The position numbers and the translations under genes are program-made. Below, in pieces: positions 1 to 13,800 of a DNA stretch of 64,000 nucleotides. Each line of letters opens with the position of its first letter. Positions within the stretch are counted from its first letter, which is position 1. The notes beneath the pieces were generated by a model. The model did no database searches. It was not told where the DNA came from and worked only from the letters and a program-made list of their open reading frames with translations. This DNA is from Heliopora coerulea (Eukaryota > Cnidaria > Anthozoa > Scleralcyonacea > Helioporidae), in NCBI GenBank assembly GCA_030142905.1, contig JASJOG010000002.1, positions 5,101,001 to 5,165,000 of the forward strand. The letters run 5' to 3'.

Positions 1-1504
1 TTCATGATTTTTCTATTCTTTCTTTCGTCTCATCGTTCATCCTCCCTACTCTTATTGGCTTATAACTCATAATCTGATACTTTTTGTGAATATATTTAGC
101 ATAGTATTTGGATCTTGTTATTTACTTTAAAAAATGTAGCACCTTGGCAACGAAATGTCAATGGACTTTAATTAAACTTTGTCTCTCGACAATTAGTTTG
201 TAAATGTGATGGTTATTCACCTTCGAATTTTGAGGTGGGCTTTCATTTTCGTTTTTCGTCTAAGATTTTCGCCTGATAAATCCTTAGCGAGCATTTTAAA
301 AAGAAATCGGTACGGAAACGTGTTTGGACATGTGATCATAAAATCAATAATGTGATCAAAAAAAAAAGACATGTTAGCATAAAATTTCAACAACTTTAAA
401 GCCAATTTTCTCATTAAATACGGATTGCTCATAGAAGCCATATCTTATTTCCCTTGACCGAAGAATAAAAATATCAAAAACATGTAGTTAATCTTTTTCT
501 AAAGACTTGCCAGCAAGCACGCACGCGAACTATTATTTTGCATCAAATTCGGATATTTCATCAAGAGTCCTATGCTCAAAAATCTTATGGTCGTACTGTT
601 GAGTGCCTGAACGTATATGGCTAATGTAACAAATACATCTAGATTATATAACTTATTTACCATGCTCTTCACAGCTGATATGGGTTAAAAAAGAAGGAAA
701 AACAAGCTTTATATCAGCCTTGCAGATAAATCCTCAATTTTCATGGTAAAACGGGGTTAAAAAAGGTCAGTAATTAAATTCAAGTTGAAGATGGACGCTT
801 TGACTGTTTACTTTTCATCCATTTTAGCTTGAGAAAATATAAATTGAATAAAAATTGGAAGAAAACCTAGTATATATCTGCCTTCAAATTGTCTTAATTG
901 GTATTGGAAGAATTTAAATCAGTTGAACATACTTTTGGTGAAAGAGATATGTTCAACCGAGAACAAAATGAGGCATTAACTCTAAAGTTCAACTTTATCG
1001 TGCCGGGAAATAACTGCGGTACTATTTAGTTTTATACTGAACGATCTAAATCTGGCTAATGCAGGATTGTGAACATCCATCACTTAAGTAATGTTAAGAG
1101 AAGTGGTTTTTATAGGATTTTTTTGCTGCGGTGGCGGTAATGATCGAGACTCTTATAGGTGGACTAAATCAGCAATAGTCATGTTCAAACACAAGTGAGA
1201 AGTGTGTGTCAAGTGGTGGAAATTGTTAACTTTCTCAAGCCATAGTGTTGATTAAAGCACAGAACTTAATGTCCAAATAACTTCACCACACTTAGAAAGT
1301 ACATCGCGTTTTGATATGTTTTTAGAGATACTTCTGTAGTCAAGAGTATTTCTCTTCGGTTACGGGCAATATCGTATTGCTCAAATGTACTTTCAATGCT
1401 ATTAAGCCAGATTAAAGAGCTTGGGCAGCCCTTGGTAAATGAGTAGTCATGTAAGGTATTTCTAACTAAACAAAGCCTCAACAGGAATGGGTAATGGTAC
1501 ATAC
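1..1504. other. Intron or downstream flank, nothing recognised
   Basis: AT-rich sequence with no exon, RNA gene or transposon that I can identify. If the gene continues, this is the intron after the FN3 exon. Confidence 0.5.
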
Positions 1505-1807
1505 TTGCTTCCAGAGTTGTTACAGTTAGTACGTTTCCAGGTGGTCCATAACCAGCTGCAGTTTTGGCTCTTACTGAAACCTCGTAAGTAGTTGCTTCAT
1601 TCAAATCAGTCAGAGTAATCTTCAGAGTTCCACCATCATCTGTTGTTTTGTTCTTCTCACATTCCTCTTCCCCAGTACTGACATCTTTGTAACAAATTAC
1701 GAAGTGAATAATTTCTCTGCTGATGTCATCTGGAGGACGCCATGCCGCACGCACTTCTGTTGGACTTTTCGGTTCAAGAGTAACCAAAGATGGGCCTTTA
1801 ACGACTT
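1505..1807 (-). CDS. FN3 domain exon (most C-terminal exon seen)
   Basis: One fibronectin type III domain in a 303-bp phase 1-1 exon. The acceptor is TATAG and the donor GTATGT. It begins [19 protein letters not shown], has the core Trp in RAAWRPP, and ends with the typical [16 protein letters not shown] strand followed by [11 protein letters not shown]3 domains are beta-sandwich spacers or binding modules in adhesion proteins and receptors. Its phase fits the EGF exon at 10126-10290, which lies about 8 kb upstream across a transposon-filled intron. Because it ends on an open donor, more C-terminal exons are expected left of the window, possibly further FN3 repeats. Confidence 0.88.
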
Positions 1808-4800
1808 CTATAAGACGGAACGAAACCCATAGTTAAAACCTCGAATTGACTGCTTTAGAGGTAACATCTAAAATGCATGTTAGTGCTTTAGCTTCTGTCT
1901 CTGCATCTCACGCGCCCTTAAGACTAGCGATGCACAGCCGAATTTTCGTATATATCAAATTAGCAAATTAATGCTAAAACACAAACACAAACACAAATCT
2001 GACATAGGGTCTCATACAACATGATTCATTCATTTCTCGTAGGAAATCGTAAAATAGTTGAGGGTGTATAAGGATTTGACATACGAATTTGATCAAATAT
2101 AGATCGAGAGAAGTTTCTCGAGACTTTGGTCATGTATATCGAACTGGACAAGGATAACAAGAAATTTGTAAAAATGATGTTCGAACGTGAACAGTAACGA
2201 TATGGGTGGTTTCTCATGGAAAGAAGTCCTGGGAGAAAAAAGTGAATTGAGCGAGATCAAATGAGAGAAATAGAAGCGGAGGTTCATTGCCATCCAAATA
2301 TAGGAAAGTTCGGTTCTGCTTTGGTGCCAAAGTTATACCCTTAACAAAATTTCACATGTCATTTCACATGTTCAAAACATTTGGAACTGGAACATTTTCG
2401 CACATGAAATTTTCATTCCACATATGAAATAGGAATGTTTTCACATATAAAATGAATTGCTGGTTAGGATTTCGGCTATCGAAGACTTTGAAATGAACTG
2501 ATTCAAAATTTCACATGTCAGATGTTGGTGAACAAAACAAGTTTGTCACATATGAAAAGGAACATTCACATACGAAAATTAATTTCGCATATGAAATTCT
2601 CAATTCATATAAAATCAATTCACATATTAAATATTATTTTATTACGTGAAATTGCATGTGAATTTTCTGTAAAATGTATTAACGTTACAAATTTACTTAA
2701 ATTGTCTGCTGGTTATGGTTTCTGGTCTAATCTCCGAAATACAGACGCCAAACTACACAAATTTGCTGTGAGTTACCAACGATGTTTGCGACGTAAACAG
2801 AAGGCTGAACTTGACGTGAACTACATTAATAAATGCAAAGAGTATCAAGTATACCCAAAGTTCGTCAAATGGAAGAACATCGCAAAAATGAAGAAAAAGG
2901 CCCAAGGCCGATGTCATCGCTTATTACTGAATGACGCTATCAAAGACAAGAACTCCGCAGTTACAAATTTAACAAAGAAATCCCTGAACCTTCATGAATA
3001 GTTATCCCAACAAACAACCTGGATGAAGTCGAAACTTATCTTCTTTTAAATCAACCGCTTCCTCACCCGTGAGAAATCCTCCATCCTGGCCCAAGAAGAA
3101 ATTTGATCGTCTCATATCACTGAAGAAAACAATCGATGGACTAGAAACAAACCCAAATGGGATCATCCTTAACCTGTCTGGACAGGATCTATCGGAAGAA
3201 CAGCTACAAGTTCTTCGTTTGGGCCTCCTTCATGGACTTGCTACTCGACCAAGCCATTTGGAAATGCTGTGCATCGCAGAAGATATATGGAATCAAGTCA
3301 ACCGACTCGACCGCTTCAAAGAAGGATACCGTTCGAAAGACAAAGTTAAGAACTCATTACCTCTGCTTTACTTATAATTACATCGATTTAGATTTAAAAC
3401 AATTTCACTTAGATCGAAGGAGACTGTCGATTCTTAAAAGTATGAATAGGCAATTTGCCATCCTGAAACCTGATAAAGGCAACGGTGTTGTTGTTATGAA
3501 ACGATCTGATTACAATGTAGCTGTTAACACATTTTTTGATAATCCTCTTAAGTTTAAAAGAGTTTCTCATGATCACACTCTATCTAGATCATCTTCTTTA
3601 CAAAACTATCTTTCTTCTCTTTTTAAGCGCGGTGAGATTTCGGACAGCAAACTTAAATTTATGCGCGACCTAAAGCGGCACATTTCGGTCAAGCACACGA
3701 ACTTCCCAAAACTCACAAACCTTTCAAGAACATTCCCAAATTCAGACCAATCATCGACACGACTGGTACTCCTCATTATAACGTCGGCAAATTTCTTTCA
3801 ATAATATAGACTCTTCACGAATATCACGAATAGACTCTTCGTGATTCTTTTCAGGTCGTTGAAGACAATTTCCGTCCCTAAAGATTTATTTTTCGAAGGC
3901 TACCGATATGTTTCGTTCGACATTGAGTCACTTTTTACCAATGTTCCCTTACATAAAACAGTTGATGTCATTTTAGCACGAACCTATACGGACAAAGCCA
4001 TCCAGATCCCTCTAAAAAAGCGAACCTTAAAAAAGCTTATTCTAGACTTCTGCACTAAAACCACGTTTTCCTTCAACAACCAACTGTACGAATAGATAGA
4101 CGGTGTTTTCATGGGATCGTCTTTGGGTCCGGTTCTTGCAAACATAATCCTCACTGAATTTGAAAAACTGGTTGTTTACGATTTAATCAAATCCGGCGTT
4201 ATAAAATTTTATCGACGTTATTTGACGACACTTTAGTACTTCTGAAATTAAGCGATATTCCTTTCGTCCTTTCCAAATTTAATAGCTTCCACAAGAATTT
4301 AAAATTCACTGTTGACACATTCCTGGACAATGACGTCCATTTCCTTGATTCAAAAATAACGGAAGATGGAATCAACGTTAACGGTAAAAACACTCATACC
4401 GGTCAATACAACTATTCTTCAAGTTTCGAACCCTTTTCACGTAAAACAGCGTGGATAAAATCGTTGATCTTTCGTGCTACGAAAATCTGCACCACTCTGG
4501 AAGCACTTAAAAAACAAATTCATCAAATTCAAACTTTTATGTCATGGAATGGATTTCCTTCCATAGTCCGAAACCTGATTGTTTCCAAAATCAAAAGTAA
4601 ACTGTTAAATTCCGACACCAAAACATCCTGCCGAAGTCAACTGAAAAATGTTGACTCAAAGCGGGATTTGAACTCGCAATTTCGGGATACCGGTCCGCCG
4701 CTCTACCTGTTGAGCTATCGAGTCCACAGGGATTGGAGGTGAGTTTTTATCCGATTTAAGTGCACGAGATAATCTGAGTTCAAATCCCGTTCGAGTCAGG

Positions 4801-7800
4801 ATTTTTCAGTTGACTTCAGCAGTGTAGGTTAATTGTGAGGTTTTCGTTTTAATGCTACGCATGTTTGTAATTTTATTTTGGTTTGAGAATGACTCTGAAA
4901 TAGTGTCGAAATACAACCACAAATATTGCGTCCATTCTTAATGTTACTTGAATATCAAGCTACAGAATGACATTTTTCGGCTTTTGTTTTATTCTTTATT
5001 TACTTAAATTGTCTGCTGGTTATGGTTACAAACAACATTTTGAAGTTTTCTCAGTTTTCTTCCACTCGTTTCTGAGGTGTAGAAATTAATCTGAACGTCG
5101 ATACACGTTTGATAGTTGTGGTAATAACTTGAAATAAACATGCAGTGTCGCTGAGGGATTTAATTAATTTTTAGCCAAATTATCTTTTCGACGTGACCTT
5201 ACACATAAAGAGTGTCTTAATTAATAATATTCGATTACATAAACCTTTTACCCCTTAGAAAGTGGTAGGCAGATATGTCTTTTTGTCAGCCTATCTTTAG
5301 TAGAGATAAGGTAAAATAGTTCAAATTTGTTACCTAAAATCTGTTTAAATAGTTATTTTCTGCGCATTATTGTCAATTCGTTTTCTTCATGTTTTACATG
5401 TTATTTATTAAGGGTTTGTTTCATTTTTTTCAAGAATTTCTGATTTAAGACTAACCATTCGCTATAGTGACAAGGTCTAAACCGGTCTTTAACGGGCACA
5501 ATGGTGTTCGTTGAAACTTTGAACGTAGCAATTATGGATTTATTATAAGTAACTTGTAGATACTTCGAAGTATTTTTTCTTTTATTCGCTAAGCCTTCGT
5601 CCCGTTTGACCGAGACGTCTTCAGAGCATGGCTAATAGTATTTGAAAACGTCACCTGATTTTGCTAACGACACAAGCCATGTGGTGCGGATTATATGACT
5701 GCGTGATACAAAGTTGTGATCGATTGTTCGCAAGATGTTAATTTAACTAAAAGAATTTCATTTCAAAGAGTAAAAATTATACTGACTATAACTTGACTTA
5801 TTTAGGAGAATTATGATTTTTGAAATACAGATAACCAAATGTCGCTCAATGGATAGCATTCTTGTGTGATGGCATTTTTCAAAACTTCGATACATTTTCG
5901 AACTCGACTAGGAAGAGTTTATTTAATGTTTGTGTTCAAGGAAAATTGATCCCACTTGATGATGTTATCCTGTTCTCAAGCATGTTTGGCTACCGAGAAT
6001 CAGTTGGCTTGAATTTTACAACAGTTATTCTTGTGTTCATTGATTCTAGTTTATAAATTTCGTTTAATTTCTTCATTATATGCAAGACTATATTCACATG
6101 GAATCTTGTTAACTCGCGGTTTCAACAAAGATTGAGTTTTGTCCTCATGAGTTGAGAGTTGTTGGAATAGTTTACGTTGAGAGTTGTGATAGACTTTCAC
6201 TTTGGCTTTGGCTAGGACACGTTTGATTTTGTGGGAAGCAGGACCTATATATAAGAGACATACTAATACGGTTGGATCAGAATCTTGGGGTGGAGATGAA
6301 TTTGTAGTAAATGTAACATGCTTTTCATGGTAACCGTTAATTTTATTACGTTTTTGAGGTGTTCCAGTTCAGAGGGTAAGCTGTCCTGACTGCAGGACAA
6401 ATAAAGGATAAATAGCAAAAGGTTGTTTTAAGTTTCAGTAGCAATGCTGATGCATACAGTAAAAGCTGAAAAGAAACTGAAAAGAAAAAGATTTCAAAGA
6501 TTCAGGGATGACATGTTTCTGGAAGTTGATCGTCCAGGTTAGTGTAGTCTTCAGAAAGACTGTTGGTAAAAGTGACTGACGTTTCGACAGCCTTGGTGGC
6601 GGTCATCTTCAGAGTCAAAAGGAGGGTAAATGTCAGGTTCGCCTGTAATTGTACCTGGTTCGTGCGTCATAAGTAGGCGGTCGTATGAGTCATGGAGGTG
6701 TAATAGTTTGTGAAAAGTAATGGGTGTGGTTGTGTAGGCGTTAATTATCAGTTTGTCGAAGTGTTAAGTCTATTGGTTGTTCGCACGTTTGAGTTTGTGA
6801 ATTAGTCGTTTGTAAGCTCCCGGTAGTTGTTGTGATCGGTTTAATGGTTTTTGTTCTAAGTTCGTAGACCAGCTTTCTAGTGTGACTCGCTGTTTGTAGT
6901 TGGTGCTGTAAGTAATGCATTTTGCCGATTCCCAGTCAATGTTGTGTTTGGTTCTGTGAGTCGTATATTTAAGTTTCTGCTAGTCTCACCTATATAAGTG
7001 GCTTGGCAGTCGGAGCAATTAATTTTGTAAACTGCACCTTCTCTTTCGTGTGGTTGTTCTCTGTCCTTAACGTTAGTCAGTACATGTCGAAAAGTTGTGA
7101 TCGGTTTGTGCGCTACTCGCATGTTGTATGGTCGTAAGATAAACGAGATAATCTCAGACGTACCTTTTATGTAGGGTATCGTTGCTGTAGTTGTTGTCGG
7201 ACTGTTGTTTTCGTTGCGTTCATTGTCTTTGTAAGTGTTAAGTTTGATGAAGTCAGAGTTATAGTTGTTTTTGTGGAAAACGCGTTGTAAGTAGTCATTT
7301 TCTTGGCGTAGAACGTCGGGTGAGTCACAAATGAGTTGTAACATGTTTGAGGAAGTTGATCGTCCAGGTTAGTGTAGTCTTGAGAAAGACTTTTGGTTGA
7401 AGACTGTCAAGAATATATCCTTCGCGCCCTTTAGACGAAGTCAAGAATATTTCCTCGCGCCCTTTAGACGAAACTGAAACAGTCACTTCAACCAACAGTC
7501 TTTCTCAAGACTACACTAACCTGGACGATCAACTTTCTCAAACATGTCACGATTCTCCCAGGTTCAAACCATTTACTTTAAATGAGTTGTACGCGTTTCG
7601 TCAAGGTTTTGATGGTGATAGCTTTGTGTGAGGGTGGATTGTATGATGATTGGTCCAGTAACCTGTCAGTATGCGTTGGTTTCCTGTAGACAGTGGTCTG
7701 TAGTTTGTTATTGCCACGACTTACCAAACAGTCTAGGAAAGGAATAGCTCCGTCTTCTTCAATCTCTTTGGTTAATTGTATGTGATTGTTCTGTTAGTTA

Positions 7801-10800
7801 ATGTGGTTGTGAAACTCGTCAATCTCGTCTTCGGGTAGTGCAGTAATCGTGTCGTCAACGTAACGAAACCAAAAAGGTAAATTAATGTGCGAAGTATCGC
7901 CATATGTAAACATTAACAATTGCTTAAACAAAGAAAACTAGAAGAGTTTAAAACATATTTAATGACTAACGTTTCGTCGCTACAAGCAACATCTTCAGAG
8001 AGGAGATCAGGGATTACAACGAGATATATTTATATTAAACAAACAGTATCGAATGACAATTAAGATGATATATTTACAACAGTAACGGAAATTGACGGGA
8101 GACAGCAGTAAGGTGATATCAGAAAAGGGAGAGAGGCTTAGAACCAATATATCCCGTTAATATTGGCGACGAGGATAATATTTTGAAGTCGGAAAAAGAA
8201 ATGGGATGAAATCGCATGTCTGTGCTGTGTCAATGCTGTAAGGCATTGTATGTTGGCCATACTAGCCGACAGTTACACACACGCATTTCAGATCATATGG
8301 GGATCTCACCCTTGACAGGTAACAGAAGAGTTAATCTCTCTCCCACTAGAATTCTTTCCCACCACATTGAAACTGGCCATCCCATTTCTTTTTCCGACTT
8401 CAAAATATTATCCTCGTCGCCAATATTAACGGGATATATTGGTTCTAAGCCTCTCTCCCTTTTCTGATATCACCTTACTGCTGTCTCCCGTCAATTTCCG
8501 TTACTGTTGTAAATATATCATCTTAATTGTCATTCGATACTGTTTGTTTAATATAAATATATCTCGTTGTAATCCCTGATCTCCTCTCTGAAGATGTTGC
8601 TTGTAGCGACGAAACGTTAGTCATTAAATATGTTTTAAACTCTTCTAGTTTTCTTTGTTTAAGCAATTGTTAATGTTTACATATGGCGATACTTCGCACA
8701 TATCTGCTGGGCATTGTAATTTATATTAAAGTTATAAACAGTTTCATGGCATGGCAATGAGCTCACCCGTTTCTGTTGTGGTTGCTGAAATTGTGATGCA
8801 ATCCATAGAGGAACGAGCTCTTGCAACTTACTAACACATGTTACCTTTTTGGTTTCGTTACGTTGACGACACGATTACTGCACTACCCGAAGACGAGATT
8901 GACGAGTTTCACAACCACATTAACTAACAGAACAATCACATACAATTAACCAAAGAGATTGAAGAAGACGGAGCTATTCCTTTCCTAGACTGTTTGGTAA
9001 GTCGTGGCAATAACAAACTACAGACCACTGTCTACAGGAAACCAACGCATACTGACAGGTTACTGGACCAATCATCATACAATCCACCCTCACACAAAGC
9101 TATCACCATCAAAACCTTGACGAAACGCGTACAACTCATTTGTGACTCACCCGACGTTCTACGCCAAGAAAATGACTACTTACAACGCGTTTTCCACAAA
9201 AACAACTATAACTCTGACTTCATCAAACTTAACACTTACAAAGACAATGAACGCAACGAAAACAACAGTCCGACAACAACTACAGCAACGATACCCTACA
9301 TAAAAGGTACGTCTGAGATTATCTCGTTTATCTTACGACCATACAACATGCGAGTAGCGCACAAACCGATCACAACTTTTCGACATGTACTGACTAACGT
9401 TAAGGACAGAGAACAACCACACGAAAGAGAAGGTGCAGTTTACAAAATTAATTGCTCCGACTGCCAAGCCACTTATATAGGTGAGACTAGCAGAAACTTA
9501 AATATACGACTCACAGAACCAAACACAACATTGACTGGGAATCGGCAAAATGCATTACTTACAGCACCAACTACAAACAGCGAGTCACACTAGAAAGCTG
9601 GTCTACGAACTTAGAACAAAAACCATTAAACCGATCACAACAACTACCGGGAGCTTACAAACGACTAATTCACAAACTCAAACGTGCGAACAACCAATAG
9701 ACTTAACACTTCGACAAACTGATAATTAACGCCTACACAACCACACCCATTGCTTTTCACAAACTATCACACCTCCATGACTCATACGACCGCCTACTTA
9801 TGACGCACGAACCAGGTACAATTACAGGCGAACCTGACATTTACCCTCCTTTTGACTCTGAAGATGACCGCCACCAAGGCTGTCGAAACGTCAGTCACTT
9901 TTACCAACAGTCTTTCTGAAGACTACACTAACCTGGACGATCAACTTCCAGAAACATGTCACGATTCTCCTAGGTTCAAACCATTTACTTTATTTAGGAA
10001 TGACTTTATATTTAGCTTGGTTTGGAGGATTTCATCAATCTTTATATTTTTTTTTAATTTCTAAGTTTAGTTTTTAATTTTGTGTACTTTTTTTCGACAG
10101 CAAGTGAGAGTAATTTTTAGGCTACCTTCTTCGCAGGTTCTTCCAGTAAAACCAGCTACACAAATACACGAAAATGACGTCTCCTCGGCCAGATCAACTG
10201 TGTTCAATTCACTGACTTTGCCATTCTCATTTTCTCTTTGAACACATCTGCCACCATTTTTGCAGGGCAGCGAATCACACGCTTTAATCTCTGAAAAGAA
10301 GTGAAAATATTTGAGAACACATTTCGAATAAGAATTGCTGCAAGTGACATATTATCCTGGAGATTGGCTGACCACTAAAAATTGCTGGTAAACCGTATCA
10401 AAAAAGTGTCCGCTGGTCGTAAGATATGATCGGCTTGTTTACCCGCGAAAGCTGATTAAATCCGCGTTAGAGAGGACTAAATCTACTTGTTCATTCTGTG
10501 ATTAGCTACTAGAACGCCAATGAGTTCTGTGACATTCATAACAACGTCTTGTCGCTAGAATCTGCAATTTGTTAATTTACTCAAGACTACCATCTTTGGG
10601 GCAAGGTTATGTTTATTATTGCATTGGGTCACTTCTAATCATAAAATCTGCATGTAAAGATAAAGGTAAAAGTAAAGTTCCTTTATTTATAAGAGATAAC
10701 CCTATCAGCTACATTTAGCTGTCTTCCCCAGAGGTCCAGTAAGGGCCACCCCCTCATGGGTACAGTGTTACAACAAGAGGAAACCGGAATATCCGAAGAA

Positions 10801-13800
10801 AACCTGCGATACTTGCTAGAGACAAATTGGACAACCCTCTTCTCAACACTATTCTCACAAGGCTAAAGTTCAGATAGTCGAAAGCTCGTCAATAAAAATC
10901 TCAGGTCAGAGAACGCCTTGTATTTAATTAACTCTTCCCACATGTTACCAAGGTAATTTTAATCAGATGACCGCACGGAGCCGGAATCAAAACCTAGTCA
11001 CAGTAGTGAGAGACACATGCACTACCACTGTGCCATCAGCACTCCACAATGTACAACGCGTACTTTCGGAAAATTTTGATTTCATCCATAAAAGACAATG
11101 AGTTTTCGACACACAGCCCAGAACTTTAAAGAAATCACACCCTCCACTCTCCCTTGCCGAGCCAGTTCAGGTCAGTGAAGGACTTTGTTACCCTAGTGTA
11201 GCTAACACTTTGAATAAATGTTTTGAATTGTATTAAAATGTTTCCACTATTAAAAGTCGAAGAGCTTGAAAAGGTTTTTACACGTTGTTTACATCGCCCA
11301 CGCTGCATTGTTTACGTTTTATCACTGTTTACCATTTATCTGTCGATTTCAGGAAAAGGGATTTACCCGGAACAGACAAACGATTTCCTAGCGTCAAGTT
11401 TTCGGAAACAAAAATTTCGATGATATGTTTGATTTTCAAATCAAAGAAAATCCGCTAATGCTCGAAAAACACGATATTATACATAAATTAATATCGGACT
11501 AATGACCATTTACACAAGACCGACCGATAAACGGCCGATTAATCAGCTTTACAAATAAATCTGCTTATCACTGTCCATCCTTCCTTTCCGGTATTTGGAA
11601 GTTAAGTATAGAGGCATGGAACAGCGAGGGTAACGAAAATCAGGCAGAGAATTATAAAATGGAGACAATAATACAAAAGTTTGTCTGGCTGACATGCAGA
11701 TCAGAATAATAATAAAACAAAAATAACAGTTTAAAGTACAAAATTCCAACCAAAGAAAATTTTCGTTGAATTTTTTAAAGAAAAAAAAATTTCTCTCTGG
11801 CGCACATTTGGTCCTTAGAATGTTCACAAAGATATGGGAAGTTGCAAAAATCAGAATTATACTACAATTAACCATATTTCTGCGCAAACTTACCAGCACA
11901 ATTGAAACCGTCTCCGGTATAGCCATTGTTACATTTACATGAAAAGGTTCCCAGAGTATTGGTACATACGGCATTCTTATCACACGGACCATCCCCTGAA
12001 GCTACACATTCGTCGATATCTAAAAGTTACGGTTTTTTGCACAATAAGTTTTCTGCATTAAGGAAACATCTCTGTCAACGTTACGCCGATTGACACGAAA
12101 CTCCAACTTTATGCCCTCGCGTAAATTCCATGAATCATTTCGTGTCAGAAATATATGAAATCGGAACATTGGTACACATGAAACTTTCATTTCACCTGGG
12201 AAACATGGATATTTTCACATATGAAATAACTAATTCACATGTGAAATTACGTGTTCAAAATTTCACATGTGAAAAAGCATGCATTTAACATGTGAACTGG
12301 TTGATTCGCGTACGAAGATTAATTTCACATATGAAATTTTTATTTCACATGTGGAATTTAGGCATTTTTACATATAAAGCACTATTTTCATATGTGAAAT
12401 GACATGCAAAATTTTCGTAACGGTGGACACCACATCTACGGAGCAACCTATGCCTATTTTCATTTAAACATACCTAAATCGTGAGAATATTTTATGAATT
12501 AACCTAGACTGCTAAAACCAACTAGAAAAGTAGACTAGAGCGGGATTCGAACTCCCATCTTCGGATTTCCGGATCACTGCTCTACCAACTGAGCTGTCGA
12601 ATCAACCGGGAACAGCGTGCTCGTTTTATGCATTTTAAATGCACGCGAGATATTCGTGACGATGTGCGGTGTTTCGACTCAGTGTAGGTTCATTTATGAA
12701 ATATTATCTTACTGTTACCCCCAAAATGATTCTGAAATAGAGTCGAAACAATGCATATCCTCACGGATATCAAGCGTTAAGTTGAAGCGAGAATCTCGAG
12801 CACTTAAAGTGGATAAAACGTGATACAGTTCCTAGTTGACTTGATACCTCAACTGGTCGAGCAGCGGTCCGGAAACCCAACGATGCGCAGTCGAATATTG
12901 CTCTAGTCAACTTTTCTACCTGACTTTAGCAGTGCAGGTTAATTCCTGAAATATTTTGTTCATGTTACCCTAAGGATGATTCTGACGTGTCTGAATAAAA
13001 TTGGGATATTAGGCTTGGTAGTAAAAAAAACAGCAGCCAAAAAACCGTTAACTTGCACTAACACACTTGAGTTCATCTCCTGTGTAGCCTCTGTTACATG
13101 AACAAACAAATGAACCAAGAGCATTTGTGCATGTGACATTCTCATCACAAGGACCCTTTCCAGAAGTAATACACTCGTCTATGTCTTAATGATATAATTT
13201 AGGGAGAGTTGAAATGAATAAAAGTACCTGGCTCTGTGGACTGGAGCGGCTCCAATCTACCAGTCCAAAAATCTGACGAGCTAGCCTATAAACTTTCCTC
13301 ATCAATTTCATTGTAAGAAGTGGCTGATTTTTAGGTTGTGTTTAAACTTAATGTTCCTCTTAATCTCACCGAAGAATATGGAACAGAAACAGTGGCTTTA
13401 ACATGATAAATACGTCTACAATGCTAAAGAAAAAGATTCACTTTTATGGAAAAACCTGACGCAAATAAATATTTAACAGAATCTTCCCTGTCTTATTTAA
13501 TTGCGAACAGAAGCAAGAAATATCGTTTGCCAGTCGGACAACCTGTAGACTGCAGAGCGCACACTTGTCCGACGAGCCAATCAAGTAGCCAAAGGCTATC
13601 GTACAACGCTTTCATGCAGTGCCGATATTTCAATCTTTTGTACTGCAATACGAGTCGTTTTATGATCTAATATAATTCTTTTTTTTTGTTTTTTTGTAGT
13701 AATGGTTTTTAATACTCTTCAAGAAGATATATGATGAAGATAAAATATAAATCCAGTTATAATTTGTGAAATCGCTCCATGCACTTACCAACACACTTGA

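Larger units (their letters stand above)
6511..7880 (-). mobile_element. PLE copy B, minus strand, left arm of head-to-head pair
   Basis: Reverse complement of the element at 8841-9960. It encodes the RT end from the YVDD region through [19 protein letters not shown] to a GIY-YIG segment [18 protein letters not shown], followed by a non-coding tail ending in the hammerhead-like motif at 6573-6617. A foldback is inserted at 7341-7579. The arms are almost identical, so the pair is young relative to other repeats here. Confidence 0.8.
7887..8701. mobile_element. Foldback of a second PLE family with GIY-YIG loop
   Basis: Arms 7887-8208 and 8379-8701 are near-perfect reverse complements of about 320 bp. 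The loop and right arm encode a plus-strand GIY-YIG fragment (8216-8467) with [20 protein letters not shown], the Y-V-G and downstream Arg positions of that nuclease family. There is no RT domain. It sits at the junction of the larger head-to-head pair. Confidence 0.75.

Noticed and set aside
1138..1160. Possible additional exon upstream of the FN3 exon's donor side
   Set aside because: No domain pattern and no phase-matching splice pair.
3157..3804. 215-aa ORF as an independent gene
   Set aside because: Its second half is the PLE RT in one frame. The first half is the shadow of another PLE frame, and the true RT motifs change frame within it.
4650..4728. Possible functional tRNA gene on the minus strand
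   Set aside because: Boxes A and B are present but the anticodon arm does not pair well, and the same head plus a common tail recurs at 12.5 kb, so it is better read as a SINE.
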